A DNA stretch of 23,482 nt from Actinomycetota bacterium (GTDB lineage Bacteria; Actinomycetota; Actinomycetes; Actinomycetales; Microbacteriaceae). The stretch covers positions 1 to 23,482 of the forward strand of contig WLDR01000005.1 in NCBI GenBank assembly GCA_009704705.1, written 5' to 3'. The position numbers and the translations under genes were made by a program. Shown here piece by piece: positions 14,459-22,250 of the stretch (within the stretch, counting starts at the first letter, position 1; the number at the start of each line of letters is the position of its first letter). Under the pieces are notes generated by a model. The model was not told the origin of the DNA. It was given only the letters and a program-made list of their open reading frames with translations, and did no database searches.

Positions 14459-15541
14459 TTAGCTGGACTCAGTGTCGATTCTCCGAATCAGTACCGCGAT
14501 GTCTCCGGAGGCCGACAACCCGACAGTTCCGCCAATGGTGAGTGGAATATCTTCGTGGACACTTGTGACAGAGCCATCAAAGAGCGATTGGATTTCCGCA
14601 TCGAACGTCACCGCCATCGTGGCTGGTGATATCTCCCAACCGGACTCACCGGCAACAAGAGAAACCTTCGGGTAGGCGCTGATGCCCCAGGTCGGCTCAC
14701 CGACAACGCGGTTCTGAATGCTCACACCAAACACGCATCCCGATGGCAAGAGCACTTTCTGTTTTGCGCACTTGTCAAAGTAGTTGTCCACTTCTTTTTG
14801 AACGCGAGCATTGAAATCGGCCGTGGGAGAAGCCGTCAATGTGACGTCAGATTTCTGGCCGGGGAGCACGTCGACAATTTGCACCTCAGAGGTGAGCGCG
14901 CGTGAGTCGATTGCGAGCGAGTAGGAACTCGGCGCCAAGACAGGGAAAGAGTAAGCAGCTACGAAGTCGCTCGACGCGAGGGAATCATCTACGGAAACCA
15001 CATCGATGGGCCCGAAGTCGTTGATGCTGAAGAACGTTGCATGCTCCGTGGTGACTCGGAGCTCACCTAGCGGCGACGACACAAACTCCCATTGAGCGAA
15101 TGAGCCCATGAACGAGCTCGTCTCACGCACATCGAACCGAACCGGACCCGTCGCGAGGGATGTCGTGGCGGTCACTCGGTGAATGGGTGTCCCGGAGGAG
15201 CCCGGGAAAACCTCATCAGAAACGATGCGAAAAAGCGCAGCGGAGTTTTGCTCCGAGAGGGCGGATCCGGTGAGCAGCACCGCATCCGGCGACTGGAGGA
15301 AAGCCTCGCGGTCAACATTGGCGGGAAGAACACCCGGCATCGAGAGGGCAGAGGCGGCGTCTCTGCGCAGCAACGAATCGAGGTAACTCGACACAAAGCC
15401 TCGTGCACTGAAAACGTCGCGACTCAACGCCAAGCTGGCGGTGATGGCGGACCCCAACAGCAATGTCGCTATCGCAATAATCGCGACTAACTCGCGCGTC
15501 GATGGGCGACGGAATCGCTGCACCTCTTCACGGGGACTCAC
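14459..15541 (-). CDS. Conserved membrane-anchored exported protein, function unknown
   Basis: A 360-residue protein starting at GTG 15541, chosen because TAAGAT (15554-15549, minus strand) lies seven bases upstream; GTG 15565 is an alternative. A short cytoplasmic part (SPREEVQRFRRPSTRE) is followed by one membrane segment (about residues 19-38), so most of the protein lies outside the cell. The exterior starts with a helical segment (FVSSYLDSLLRRDAASALS), then a mostly beta-type, Ser/Thr/Val-rich region. Two cysteines near residues 259 and 270 (DKCAKQKVLLPSGCVFG) could form a disulfide, and NRVVGEPTWGISAYPKVSLV follows. I recall similar unnamed proteins in related actinobacteria but know no function. 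It diverges from the PIF1-like helicase gene and abuts the CopD-CtaG gene tail to tail. Confidence 0.65.
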   Translation of the reverse strand: MSPREEVQRFRRPSTRELVAIIAIATLLLGSAITASLALSRDVFSARGFVSSYLDSLLRRDAASALSMPGVLPANVDREAFLQSPDAVLLTGSALSEQNSAALFRIVSDEVFPGSSGTPIHRVTATTSLATGPVRFDVRETSSFMGSFAQWEFVSSPLGELRVTTEHATFFSINDFGPIDVVSVDDSLASSDFVAAYSFPVLAPSSYSLAIDSRALTSEVQIVDVLPGQKSDVTLTASPTADFNARVQKEVDNYFDKCAKQKVLLPSGCVFGVSIQNRVVGEPTWGISAYPKVSLVAGESGWEISPATMAVTFDAEIQSLFDGSVTSVHEDIPLTIGGTVGLSASGDIAVLIRRIDTESS

Positions 15542-15548
15542 GAGCGCA

Positions 15549-15554
15549 ATCTTA
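15549..15554 (-). promoter_or_regulatory. Candidate -10 box for the leaderless exported-protein message
   Basis: TAAGAT on the minus strand, seven bases before GTG 15541. It matches the TANNNT pattern and the spacing seen at znuA, dcd and the CopD-CtaG gene. No ribosome binding site and no clear -35 are seen. Confidence 0.45.
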
Positions 15555-15636
15555 TAGACCTTCACCGTGTGGACGGCGACTCCGTGACGCACCGCGCACT
15601 TACACTGGGTACTTCGCGCGCAGAACTGGAGGCCTG

Positions 15637-16959
15637 ATGAAAGAGACGCTTTCACCAGAGCAGCAAGACCTGTTCGACCGCATGGAGAGCACAAATGCTC
15701 ACATGTTCATCACCGGTCGCGCGGGTACGGGCAAATCGCACTTGCTGCGCTACTTCACGCAACACACCGAGAAGAAGGTTGCCGTGTGTGCCCCCACGGG
15801 CGTCGCCGCGTTGAACGTGGAAGGACAGACGATTCACTCGCTGTTCTTCTTGCCCATTGGGCTGATCGGAAAGCAGGATTTGACCATATCCGCGGTTCGA
15901 CGCAAGATGATGCAGTCAATTGAGACACTCATCATCGATGAGATTTCCATGGTGAATGCCGATGTCATGGATGGCATCGATCGCGTGCTTCGCGAGGCCC
16001 GTCACCGCCGGCGGGAGCCATTCGGTGGCGTGCAAGTGCTCATGTTCGGCGACCCGTATCAGTTGGCTCCAGTGCCACCTCGAACCGTCGAAGAAAAGCA
16101 GTACTTTGCCGACCACTACCGGTCGACGTGGTTCTTTGATGCGAACGTGTGGAACGAGACGGCTCTGGCGAGCCACGAACTCAACGAGATTCATCGCCAA
16201 CGTGACGACGAATTCAAGCGGATGCTCAACGCCGTTCGACACGGCCGTGTCGACGAGGAAATCGGTTCCTCATTGAATCAAGCCGGCCTTCGGCCCGTTT
16301 CTGACCCTGACATCATCACGCTGTGCACGACCAACGACATGGTGAACCGGATCAACGCAGAACGATTAGCGAAACTCGGTGGCCGCCCGTTGACGGCCGA
16401 AGCCGACATAAATGGGGATTTCAAGGCGAATTCGTTTCCGGCAGAGCCAAACCTTGTTCTGAAAGTTGGCGCCCGAGTTATGTTTTTGCGCAATGATTCT
16501 GAGCAGCGCTGGGTGAACGGCACGATGGGCACAGTCAGTCACCTGGGCGAAAAAATCAAGGTTATTGTCGAAGATCGATTCGGTGATGATCACGAATATG
16601 AGGTGGAGCCCGCAACGTGGGAGCAGTACCAATACGCCTATAACAACGAGACCAAAGAGCTGACCCGCGATGTTGTCGCGGAATTCACCCAATTCCCACT
16701 TCGATTGGCATGGGCCGTAACCATTCACAAGTCTCAGGGGCAGACCTACGACCAAGCGCTGATTGACTTGGGAGCCCGGTCGTTCGCCCCGGGCCAAACG
16801 TACGTCGCGTTGAGTCGCATCACCTCACTTGAGGGCCTTTACCTCACGCGGGGACTTCGACCATCCGACGTGATTGTTGACTCAGACGTTGAACGCTTCA
16901 TGGCCGCGGTCACGGGTGAAGAATTCGTCAGCGTTCCGTCCGACGGGCTCCCGTTCTAG
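15637..16959 (+). CDS. PIF1-like (RecD/TraA superfamily 1) DNA helicase
   Basis: A 440-residue ATPase. Walker A is GRAGTGKSH (residues 27-35), motif Ia is APTGVAALN, Walker B is LIIDEISMV (Asp101, Glu102) and motif III is FGDPYQLAPV. A middle region with VNGTMGTVSHL is followed by the C-terminal helicase motif TIHKSQGQTYD and YVALSRITSLEGLYL. These are hallmarks of PIF1-type 5'-3' helicases, here in a compact form without extra domains. A role in replication or repair of difficult structures is inferred from the family. ATG 15637 has GGAGG at 15628-15632. TACACT at 15601-15606 is a possible -10, giving a short leader. It is divergent from the exported-protein gene; dcd starts 58 bases downstream. 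Confidence 0.9.
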   Translation: MKETLSPEQQDLFDRMESTNAHMFITGRAGTGKSHLLRYFTQHTEKKVAVCAPTGVAALNVEGQTIHSLFFLPIGLIGKQDLTISAVRRKMMQSIETLIIDEISMVNADVMDGIDRVLREARHRRREPFGGVQVLMFGDPYQLAPVPPRTVEEKQYFADHYRSTWFFDANVWNETALASHELNEIHRQRDDEFKRMLNAVRHGRVDEEIGSSLNQAGLRPVSDPDIITLCTTNDMVNRINAERLAKLGGRPLTAEADINGDFKANSFPAEPNLVLKVGARVMFLRNDSEQRWVNGTMGTVSHLGEKIKVIVEDRFGDDHEYEVEPATWEQYQYAYNNETKELTRDVVAEFTQFPLRLAWAVTIHKSQGQTYDQALIDLGARSFAPGQTYVALSRITSLEGLYLTRGLRPSDVIVDSDVERFMAAVTGEEFVSVPSDGLPF

Positions 16960-17004
16960 TCATCGACGATTACGAGGAGACCTCGGTACCGCGGGGCGTC
17001 TCAG

Positions 17005-17010
17005 TAGACT
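17005..17010 (+). promoter_or_regulatory. Candidate -10 box for a leaderless dcd message
   Basis: TAGACT lies seven bases before the ATG at 17018, so transcription would begin at the start codon. No ribosome binding site is present within 20 bases, and no good -35 is seen. Confidence 0.5.
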
Positions 17011-17017
17011 TATCGCC

Positions 17018-17623
17018 ATGCTTCTCTCTGACCGCGATATTCGTGCCGAACTTGAATCAGGCCGCGTTGCTCTAGACCCGTTCGACGCGACGATGATTCA
17101 ACCGTCCAGTATTGACGTTCGAATAGATCGATACTTTCGACTCTTTGACAATCACAAGTACCCGTTCATTGATCCTGCTGAAGACCAACCTGACTTGACT
17201 CGTCTGATCGAAGTTGCGCCCAATGAGCCATTCATTTTGCACCCGGGCGAGTTCGTGCTCGGAGCAACCTACGAACAGGTCACGCTGCCAGACGACGTGG
17301 CTGCGCGCCTTGAAGGAAAGAGTTCACTCGGTCGCCTCGGCCTTCTGACGCACTCCACTGCTGGTTTCATCGACCCGGGCTTCAGCGGCCACGTCACACT
17401 CGAACTTTCCAACATGGCGACCCTCCCAATCAAGCTGTGGCCGGGCATGAAGATTGGGCAACTCTGCTTCTTCAGGCTCTCCTCACCGTCGGAGAAGCCC
17501 TACGGGTCGGCGGAGTACAAGTCGCGCTACCACGGACAACGGGGGCCAACGGCATCCCGCTCGTTCTTGAACTTTCACCACACTGACGTCAGCGTGACGG
17601 ACGCCGGGGCACTCGGCGGCTAA
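17018..17623 (+). CDS. dcd: dCTP deaminase, probably bifunctional dUMP-forming
   Basis: A 201-residue cytosolic enzyme of the Dcd/dUTPase fold. MLLSDRDIRAELESGR, the MIQPSSIDVRIDRYFR segment, EGKSSLGRLGLLTH and STAGFIDPGFSGHVTLELSN closely follow M. tuberculosis Dcd, which turns dCTP into dUMP by deamination plus diphosphate release; the same dual activity is inferred here. The active-site Glu lies in the AGFIDPGFSGHVTLELSN region as in the family. The C-terminal lid segment GQRGPTASRSFLNF is present. The protein is slightly longer than the mycobacterial one, with a polar tail (HHTDVSVTDAGALGG). ATG 17018 is chosen for the family N-terminus and the -10 box seven bases upstream. It converges with idi. 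Confidence 0.95.
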   Translation: MLLSDRDIRAELESGRVALDPFDATMIQPSSIDVRIDRYFRLFDNHKYPFIDPAEDQPDLTRLIEVAPNEPFILHPGEFVLGATYEQVTLPDDVAARLEGKSSLGRLGLLTHSTAGFIDPGFSGHVTLELSNMATLPIKLWPGMKIGQLCFFRLSSPSEKPYGSAEYKSRYHGQRGPTASRSFLNFHHTDVSVTDAGALGG

Positions 17624-17631
17624 ATCGCGTG

Positions 17632-17665
17632 GCGGGAGGTGCCCGCGCAACTCACTCTGAGTGAG
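17632..17665. other. Inverted repeats between the convergent dcd and idi ends
   Basis: GCGGG-AGGTG-CCCGC (17632-17646) can form a five-base-pair hairpin. It is followed by the perfect palindrome CTCACTC-T-GAGTGAG (17651-17665), which covers the idi stop codon. Neither has a T-run, so a weak bidirectional terminator is possible but not shown. Confidence 0.35.
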
Positions 17666-18203
17666 CGATGAGCTCGCCTCGCGTCGCAAGGGCGGGCAAT
17701 TGCAATGTCAGCCAGGGACTAAATGCCCACGGAGTTCGTTCGACGGCACTCAAGAGATCGTGTGCGTTCACCCACGCAAACTCGGCAACTTCGTCATCGG
17801 CCGGCGCCGGGGTGATCGACGTCGTCGCGAAGTAGACAGGGCAAATCTCGTTCTCGACGATTCCGGAGGCGTCGACGGCACGGTATCGAAAATCAGGAAG
17901 CACCTCGCGAAGTCCGCCCACGGAGATGCCCAGCTCGCGTTCGGCCCGACGAACCACGGCGTCAGCGATGTCCTCTCCGGGGCCGGGATGACCGCAAAAC
18001 GAGTTGGTCCAAACGCCAGGCCACGCCTTCTTCGACAGCGCTCGCCGGGTGACGAGAAGCAGGCCGTCGTCGTTGAAAACGTGACACGAAAATGCCAAGT
18101 GCAGAGGGGTTTCCGTCGTGTGCACGGTGGCCTTGTCGTGGTGGCCGATGGGGGTTCCGTGGTCGTCAAGCAGAACGACATACTCGGTTGAGTCGGTGTT
18201 CAT
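17652..18203 (-). CDS. idi: Isopentenyl-diphosphate delta-isomerase, type 1 (Nudix)
   Basis: A 183-residue type 1 IPP isomerase, which interconverts IPP and DMAPP and so sets the C5 supply for the carotenoid genes next to it. Catalytic Cys70 lies in WTNSFCGHPGPGED, and the Glu pair in VENEICPVYF (Glu117, Glu119) matches the active-site acids of E. coli Idi. The Nudix-like helix is DAVVRRAERELGI, and AFSCHVFNDDGLLLVTRR is the usual core strand. The start is ATG 18203; an in-frame GTG seven codons upstream is an alternative. TAGGCT on the minus strand (18255-18250) could be its -10, giving a leader of about 40 bases. It is divergent from crtB with a 68-base gap, so both may share control. Confidence 0.95.
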   Translation of the reverse strand: MNTDSTEYVVLLDDHGTPIGHHDKATVHTTETPLHLAFSCHVFNDDGLLLVTRRALSKKAWPGVWTNSFCGHPGPGEDIADAVVRRAERELGISVGGLREVLPDFRYRAVDASGIVENEICPVYFATTSITPAPADDEVAEFAWVNAHDLLSAVERTPWAFSPWLTLQLPALATRGELIAHSE

Positions 18204-18271
18204 CGCTCGCGGGTAGTCCTTCACGGTTAGGGTGGGAATGTGCCTGTTCAGCCTACCTACGACGCCCGCGC
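18204..18271. promoter_or_regulatory. Divergent idi / crtB promoter region
   Basis: This 68-base gap must hold the start signals for both directions. TAGGCT on the minus strand (18255-18250) is the best -10, facing idi. For crtB only weak candidates are seen, such as TACCTA at 18254-18259. I see no clear -35 in either direction and no recognisable operator. Confidence 0.4.
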
Positions 18272-19132
18272 ATGAGTCGTCAGACAGACCTTTATGACCG
18301 CGTGGCTCAGGCGAGTGCAACCCTGGTCATTCGGGAGTATTCGACATCTTTTTCTATGGCTACCCGGCTGCTCGGACCAAATGTGCGCCAGGACGTGGAG
18401 AACGTCTATGGGCTCGTTCGAGTCGCTGACGAAATCGTCGACGGCGTAGCGTCCGACGCCGGGCTCGCTCCCGCTGAGGTGCGAGTGCAGCTGGATGCGC
18501 TTGAAGCAGACACCGAACAGGCGATGCTGTCGGGTTACAGCACGAACCTGATTGTGCACGCGTTTGCTCTCACGGCACGTCGGTGCGATATCTCTACCGA
18601 TCTCACGCGGCCCTTCTTTGCCTCAATGCGGGCCGACGTGACCGAGTCAACGCACGATGCGCAGTCGTTCACTGATTACGTTTACGGGTCGGCCGAGGTC
18701 ATCGGGTTGATGTGTCTCCAGGCCTTCGTGCGCGAGCTTTCTGTGACTCCGGATGCCCACGCAGAGTTTGTGCGAGGAGCACGCGCTCTGGGCGCCGCAT
18801 TCCAGAAGGTGAACTTTCTTCGCGACCTGTCGGCGGATTTCGACCACCTCGGGCGAAGCTATTTTCCGGGGGTCAATCTCGAGAAGCTGACCGACGAAGA
18901 CAAACTCGGTCTCGTGCGAGATATCGATGACGACCTCGAACTGGCGCGTTCCATTGTGCCGAATTTGCCGAGGTCGAGTCGCCGCGCTGTGGCACTCGCC
19001 CTGAGCCTATTTGCTCAGTTAAACCGCCAAATTGAACGCACGCCAGCTCGCGTGCTTCGCACGAAGCGCATCAGCGTTTCGGCGCCAACCAAGGTGTGGC
19101 TCGCGCTGCGCGCGATATGGGGTGGAATCTAA
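18272..19132 (+). CDS. crtB: Phytoene synthase
   Basis: A 286-residue squalene/phytoene synthase that condenses two geranylgeranyl diphosphates to phytoene. The first Asp-rich motif is VADEIVDG in the segment VYGLVRVADEIVDGV, and the second is NFLRDLSADFDHLGRSYFP; both bind diphosphate through Mg2+. ATG 18272 starts the conserved N-terminus (REYSTSFSMATRLL); an open frame continues about 180 bases upstream but overlaps idi and is not used. It is the first gene of a tightly packed operon; crtI starts two bases after its stop. The GGPP synthase gene crtE is not in the window. Confidence 0.95.
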   Translation: MSRQTDLYDRVAQASATLVIREYSTSFSMATRLLGPNVRQDVENVYGLVRVADEIVDGVASDAGLAPAEVRVQLDALEADTEQAMLSGYSTNLIVHAFALTARRCDISTDLTRPFFASMRADVTESTHDAQSFTDYVYGSAEVIGLMCLQAFVRELSVTPDAHAEFVRGARALGAAFQKVNFLRDLSADFDHLGRSYFPGVNLEKLTDEDKLGLVRDIDDDLELARSIVPNLPRSSRRAVALALSLFAQLNRQIERTPARVLRTKRISVSAPTKVWLALRAIWGGI

Positions 19133-19134
19133 CC

Positions 19135-20733
19135 ATGAAGAAAGTAATTGTTATTGGCGGAGGAATCGCAGGGCTCGCTTCGTCAGCATTGCTCGCGCGT
19201 GACGGCTACGACGTCACACTGCTCGAAGCTAACCCCACCGTGGGTGGCCGAGCAGGTTCGTGGGAGAAGGATGGCTTTCGGTTCGACACCGGCCCATCGT
19301 GGTACCTGATGCCCGAGGTGTTTGACCACTTCTATCGACTCCTGGGCACGTCGAGCAACGACCAGATTTCGCTGTCAAAGCTGGATCCGGGATATCGCGT
19401 TCTCTTCGAAGAGGACAAAACGTTCCCCGCCACTCCGGTTGACATTCGCGCAGATCGCGAAGCCAATCTGGCGCTCTTTGAGCAGCTCGAACCGGGCAGC
19501 CGGCCCAAGATGGAGCGCTATCTGGAGTCGGCACGCGATACGTATGAAATCGCCAAGAGGCGCTTTCTTTACACGTCGTTCGCAAAGTTGACTCCGTTGC
19601 TTCGGGCTGACGTTCTGAGCCGAACGGGCAAGCTCACGCGACTTCTTCGTGAGTCGTTGGCTGACTTCGCGGGCCGCCATGTGCGCGACCCTCGACTGCG
19701 CCAGATTCTGGGATACCCCGCGGTTTTTCTCGGCTCATCACCGTTCATCACCCCGAGCATGTATCACCTGATGAGCTATCTCGACCTTGAGGACGGCGTG
19801 CTCTACGCACAGGGTGGTTTCCACCGCGTTATTGAGACGATCGAAGCCCTCGCTCGAGCCGAAGGGGTTGAGATCATCACGAGTGCGCCCGTTACGCGCA
19901 TCCGCACGAGCGTGAATACGGCCAACAGCAAAATGCGCGCGAGTGCTGCGGGCGTCGACTACGACAAGGGCGGCAAGAAGCTGAGCATGGACGCAGACGT
20001 GGTCGTGTCTGCGGCGGATCTTCACTTTTCGGAGACGAAGCTGCTGCCCGAAAATCTGCAGACCTACAACCAGAAGTGGTGGGATAAGCGTGTTCCCGGA
20101 CCGAGTGCTGTTCTCGTCTATCTCGGCGTGAAGGGCAAGCTCCCCGAACTCATCCACCACAACCTCTTGTTTACGAGCGACTGGAACGACAACTTCGGCC
20201 GCATCTTCAACGAGCCGACGTCGATCCCGGATCCGGCATCAATCTACGTATGTAAGCCGAGTGAGACCGATGCACAGGTCGCACCCGAGGGCGACGAGAA
20301 CATCTTCATTCTTGTGCCTGTGCCCGCCGACCCCACCATCGGCCGCGGCGGCATCAATGGCAAGGGCGACAAGCGCGTTGAACAAGTTGCCGACTTGGTT
20401 ATCGCGCAGATTGCTGAATGGGCCGGTATCCCTGACCTGGCTAAGCGCATCGTGGTTCGACGCACGGTTGGCCCTGCCGACTTCGCCTCGGACTTGAATG
20501 CGTGGCGGGGAACGGCCCTCGGGCCGAGCCACGTTCTCTCACAGAGCGCCTTCTTTCGCGCCGGGAACATCAGCAAGAAGGTCGCGGGGCTCTACTACGT
20601 AGGCGGGTCCACGATTCCCGGCATCGGCCTGCCCATGTGCCTCATCAGCGCGGAAGTACTCGTCAAGCGGCTGCGCGGTGACACGTCCACCGAGCCGCTA
20701 CCCGAGCCGCTGTTCCCCACGGTCGACCGATGA
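19135..20733 (+). CDS. crtI: Phytoene desaturase (CrtI type, lycopene-forming)
   Basis: A 532-residue FAD enzyme that introduces double bonds into phytoene to give lycopene. The N-terminal dinucleotide site is VIVIGGGIAGLASSALLARD, with the acidic ribose-binding residue in LLEANPTVGGRAG. Next come FRFDTGPSWYLMPEV and, at the C-terminus, YYVGGSTIPGIGLPMCLIS, the CrtI signature that contacts FAD. ATG 19135 begins directly at the Rossmann strand. The length is slightly above the usual 490-510, owing to a polar insert around KMRASAAGVDYDKGGKKLS and a Pro-rich tail. The stop overlaps the next gene by four bases (ATGA). Confidence 0.95.
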   Translation: MKKVIVIGGGIAGLASSALLARDGYDVTLLEANPTVGGRAGSWEKDGFRFDTGPSWYLMPEVFDHFYRLLGTSSNDQISLSKLDPGYRVLFEEDKTFPATPVDIRADREANLALFEQLEPGSRPKMERYLESARDTYEIAKRRFLYTSFAKLTPLLRADVLSRTGKLTRLLRESLADFAGRHVRDPRLRQILGYPAVFLGSSPFITPSMYHLMSYLDLEDGVLYAQGGFHRVIETIEALARAEGVEIITSAPVTRIRTSVNTANSKMRASAAGVDYDKGGKKLSMDADVVVSAADLHFSETKLLPENLQTYNQKWWDKRVPGPSAVLVYLGVKGKLPELIHHNLLFTSDWNDNFGRIFNEPTSIPDPASIYVCKPSETDAQVAPEGDENIFILVPVPADPTIGRGGINGKGDKRVEQVADLVIAQIAEWAGIPDLAKRIVVRRTVGPADFASDLNAWRGTALGPSHVLSQSAFFRAGNISKKVAGLYYVGGSTIPGIGLPMCLISAEVLVKRLRGDTSTEPLPEPLFPTVDR

Positions 20734-21047
20734 GCTTTGGTTACCTGATTGCGCTCGGCATTTCACTCGCCGGCATGGTGATGCTCGATCGGCGTCACCG
20801 ATTGAGTTTCTGGGCGGATGCGCGTCGCTCCTCCATCGTGCTCATCACGGGTGTGGCGTTTCTGTTCGTTTGGGACCTCGCCGGCGTTGCCAACGGCATC
20901 TTTTTCAGAGGAGAAACACCGTGGATGACCGGAGTGCTTGTCGCGCCGGAAGTCCCGCTTGAAGAGGTTTTCTTTTTGACGTTGTTGACCTATCTCACGC
21001 TCAACGTCTTTGGGGCAATTCGTCGCGGGCGAAAGGCAGCGCAATGA
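20730..21047 (+). CDS. crtYe: Lycopene cyclase, small subunit CrtYe-like
   Basis: A 105-residue membrane protein with three hydrophobic segments and the motif PEVPLEEVFF, the acidic signature of heterodimeric C50 carotenoid cyclases (CrtYe/CrtYf of C. glutamicum, CrtYg/CrtYh of Micrococcus luteus). DRRHRLSFWADARRS and VWDLAGVANGIFFRGE are typical of the first subunit. It works with the following gene to close rings on C50 carotenoids. The start overlaps crtI (ATGA) and the stop overlaps crtYf (ATGA), ensuring matched expression. Ring type (epsilon, gamma or beta) cannot be read from the sequence alone. Confidence 0.9.
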   Translation: MSFGYLIALGISLAGMVMLDRRHRLSFWADARRSSIVLITGVAFLFVWDLAGVANGIFFRGETPWMTGVLVAPEVPLEEVFFLTLLTYLTLNVFGAIRRGRKAAQ

Positions 21048-21346
21048 ATTACGTCGCCCTGAACGCCATTTTTCTCTCCATTGTGGCGGTGCTGCTCATC
21101 GCGACAGTTCTCGTGGTCAAGCGCCGATTCCCGTGGCGAGCTTCCGTGCTCACGCTCGGCGTGGTGCTCGTGCTCACAGCAATTTTCGACAACGTGATGA
21201 TTGGCGTCGGTCTTGTCGCCTACGACGAATCACTGTTGTCGGGTCTCTTCATTGGAATTGCCCCTCTTGAGGACTTCGCCTACACGCTGGCAATCGCCGC
21301 GATTGTTCCGTGCGTGTGGATGCTCACCGAGAGGCGTTCAAAATAG
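21044..21346 (+). CDS. crtYf: Lycopene cyclase, small subunit CrtYf-like
   Basis: A 100-residue membrane protein with three hydrophobic segments, the second partner of the heterodimeric C50 cyclase. IFDNVMIGVGLVAYDESLLS and the acidic motif IAPLEDFAY match CrtYf-type subunits. The stop TAG shares its last base with the GTG start of the prenyltransferase gene, so the two are translationally coupled. Confidence 0.9.
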   Translation: MNYVALNAIFLSIVAVLLIATVLVVKRRFPWRASVLTLGVVLVLTAIFDNVMIGVGLVAYDESLLSGLFIGIAPLEDFAYTLAIAAIVPCVWMLTERRSK

Positions 21347-22224
21347 TGAAGCTGCTTCGCACGCTATTTGTGTCATCTCGCCCGCTCTCGTGGGTAAATA
21401 CAGCGTTTCCTTTTGCGGCCGCCTACTTCATGACAACTCACACGGTGGACGCCGTGCTTGTCGTGGGCACGGTGTTCTTTCTCATTCCCTTCAACCTTGC
21501 GATGTATGGCATCAACGATGTTTTTGACTACGAGTCGGATCTGCGCAACCCGCGCAAAGGGGGTGTGGAGGGAGCGGTGCTTGCTCGGGAACTGCACAAG
21601 CCTGTTCTCTGGGCAGTCGCGATTACCACGATTCCGTTCATCGTGTATCTCGTTATTGTCGGCAATCCCCCGTCGTGGATTGTGCTGGCCGTCAGCCTGT
21701 TCAGCGTCGTCGCGTATTCGGCCAAGGGCTTTCGATTCAAGGAAGTGCCGTTTCTCGATTCAGTGACATCGAGCCTGCACTTTGTGAGCCCCGCGATTTA
21801 CGGTCTGGTTCTCGCCGGTGCGACATTTACCCCGTCTCTGTGTCTTATTCTCGGCGCGTTCTTCTTGTGGGGTACGGCTTCGCACGCCTTCGGTGCAGTG
21901 CAAGACATTCGTGCGGATCGCGAAGGCGGACTTGCTTCCATCGCCACCGCGCTCGGTGCGCGGGCGACGACCCGCTTGGCTATTGCCGAGTATCTGGCAG
22001 CGGGACTCCTGCTGGCGCTGGCTGCTGCGTTTGCCGGAAGCGAATCCTGGCTGCTGCTGTACGCGGCCCTTTTCTGCCTGCCCTACGTCGCAATGTGTTG
22101 GCCATTCCGTTCGTTGCCCGACAGCGAGTGTGAACGCGCAAACGGGGGATGGCGCTTCTTTCTCGCTATCAACTTCGTCGTCGGTTTTGGCCTCTGCATG
22201 TTGATTCTGCAACGGACCGCGTAG
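21346..22224 (+). CDS. crtEb: Lycopene elongase / hydratase (UbiA-type prenyltransferase)
   Basis: A 292-residue membrane prenyltransferase of the UbiA superfamily that attaches C5 units to the ends of lycopene to give C45 and C50 products (nonaflavuxanthin and flavuxanthin in C. glutamicum). The first Asp motif is INDVFDYESDLRNPRKGG and the second is VQDIRADREGGLAS, both binding Mg2+-diphosphate. Several hydrophobic helices fill the rest. The GTG at 21346 overlaps the crtYf stop and begins the usual N-terminus (KLLRTLFVSSRPLSWVN). It is the last operon gene; the stop codon is the start of the AGCC repeat tract. Confidence 0.93.
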   Translation: MKLLRTLFVSSRPLSWVNTAFPFAAAYFMTTHTVDAVLVVGTVFFLIPFNLAMYGINDVFDYESDLRNPRKGGVEGAVLARELHKPVLWAVAITTIPFIVYLVIVGNPPSWIVLAVSLFSVVAYSAKGFRFKEVPFLDSVTSSLHFVSPAIYGLVLAGATFTPSLCLILGAFFLWGTASHAFGAVQDIRADREGGLASIATALGARATTRLAIAEYLAAGLLLALAAAFAGSESWLLLYAALFCLPYVAMCWPFRSLPDSECERANGGWRFFLAINFVVGFGLCMLILQRTA

Positions 22225-22250
22225 CCAGCCAGCCAGCCAGCCAGCCAGCC
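22223..22250. repeat. Tandem AGCC tetranucleotide repeat, 7 copies
   Basis: Seven perfect AGCC units run from 22223 to 22250, followed by GGCC-GGC (22251-22257). The first unit begins inside the TAG stop of crtEb. The tract fills much of the 40-base gap between crtEb and the convergent transporter gene, so length change would not alter either protein. GCCGGCCGGC (22248-22257) is itself a palindrome. There is no T-run, so it is not a typical terminator. Confidence 0.9.
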
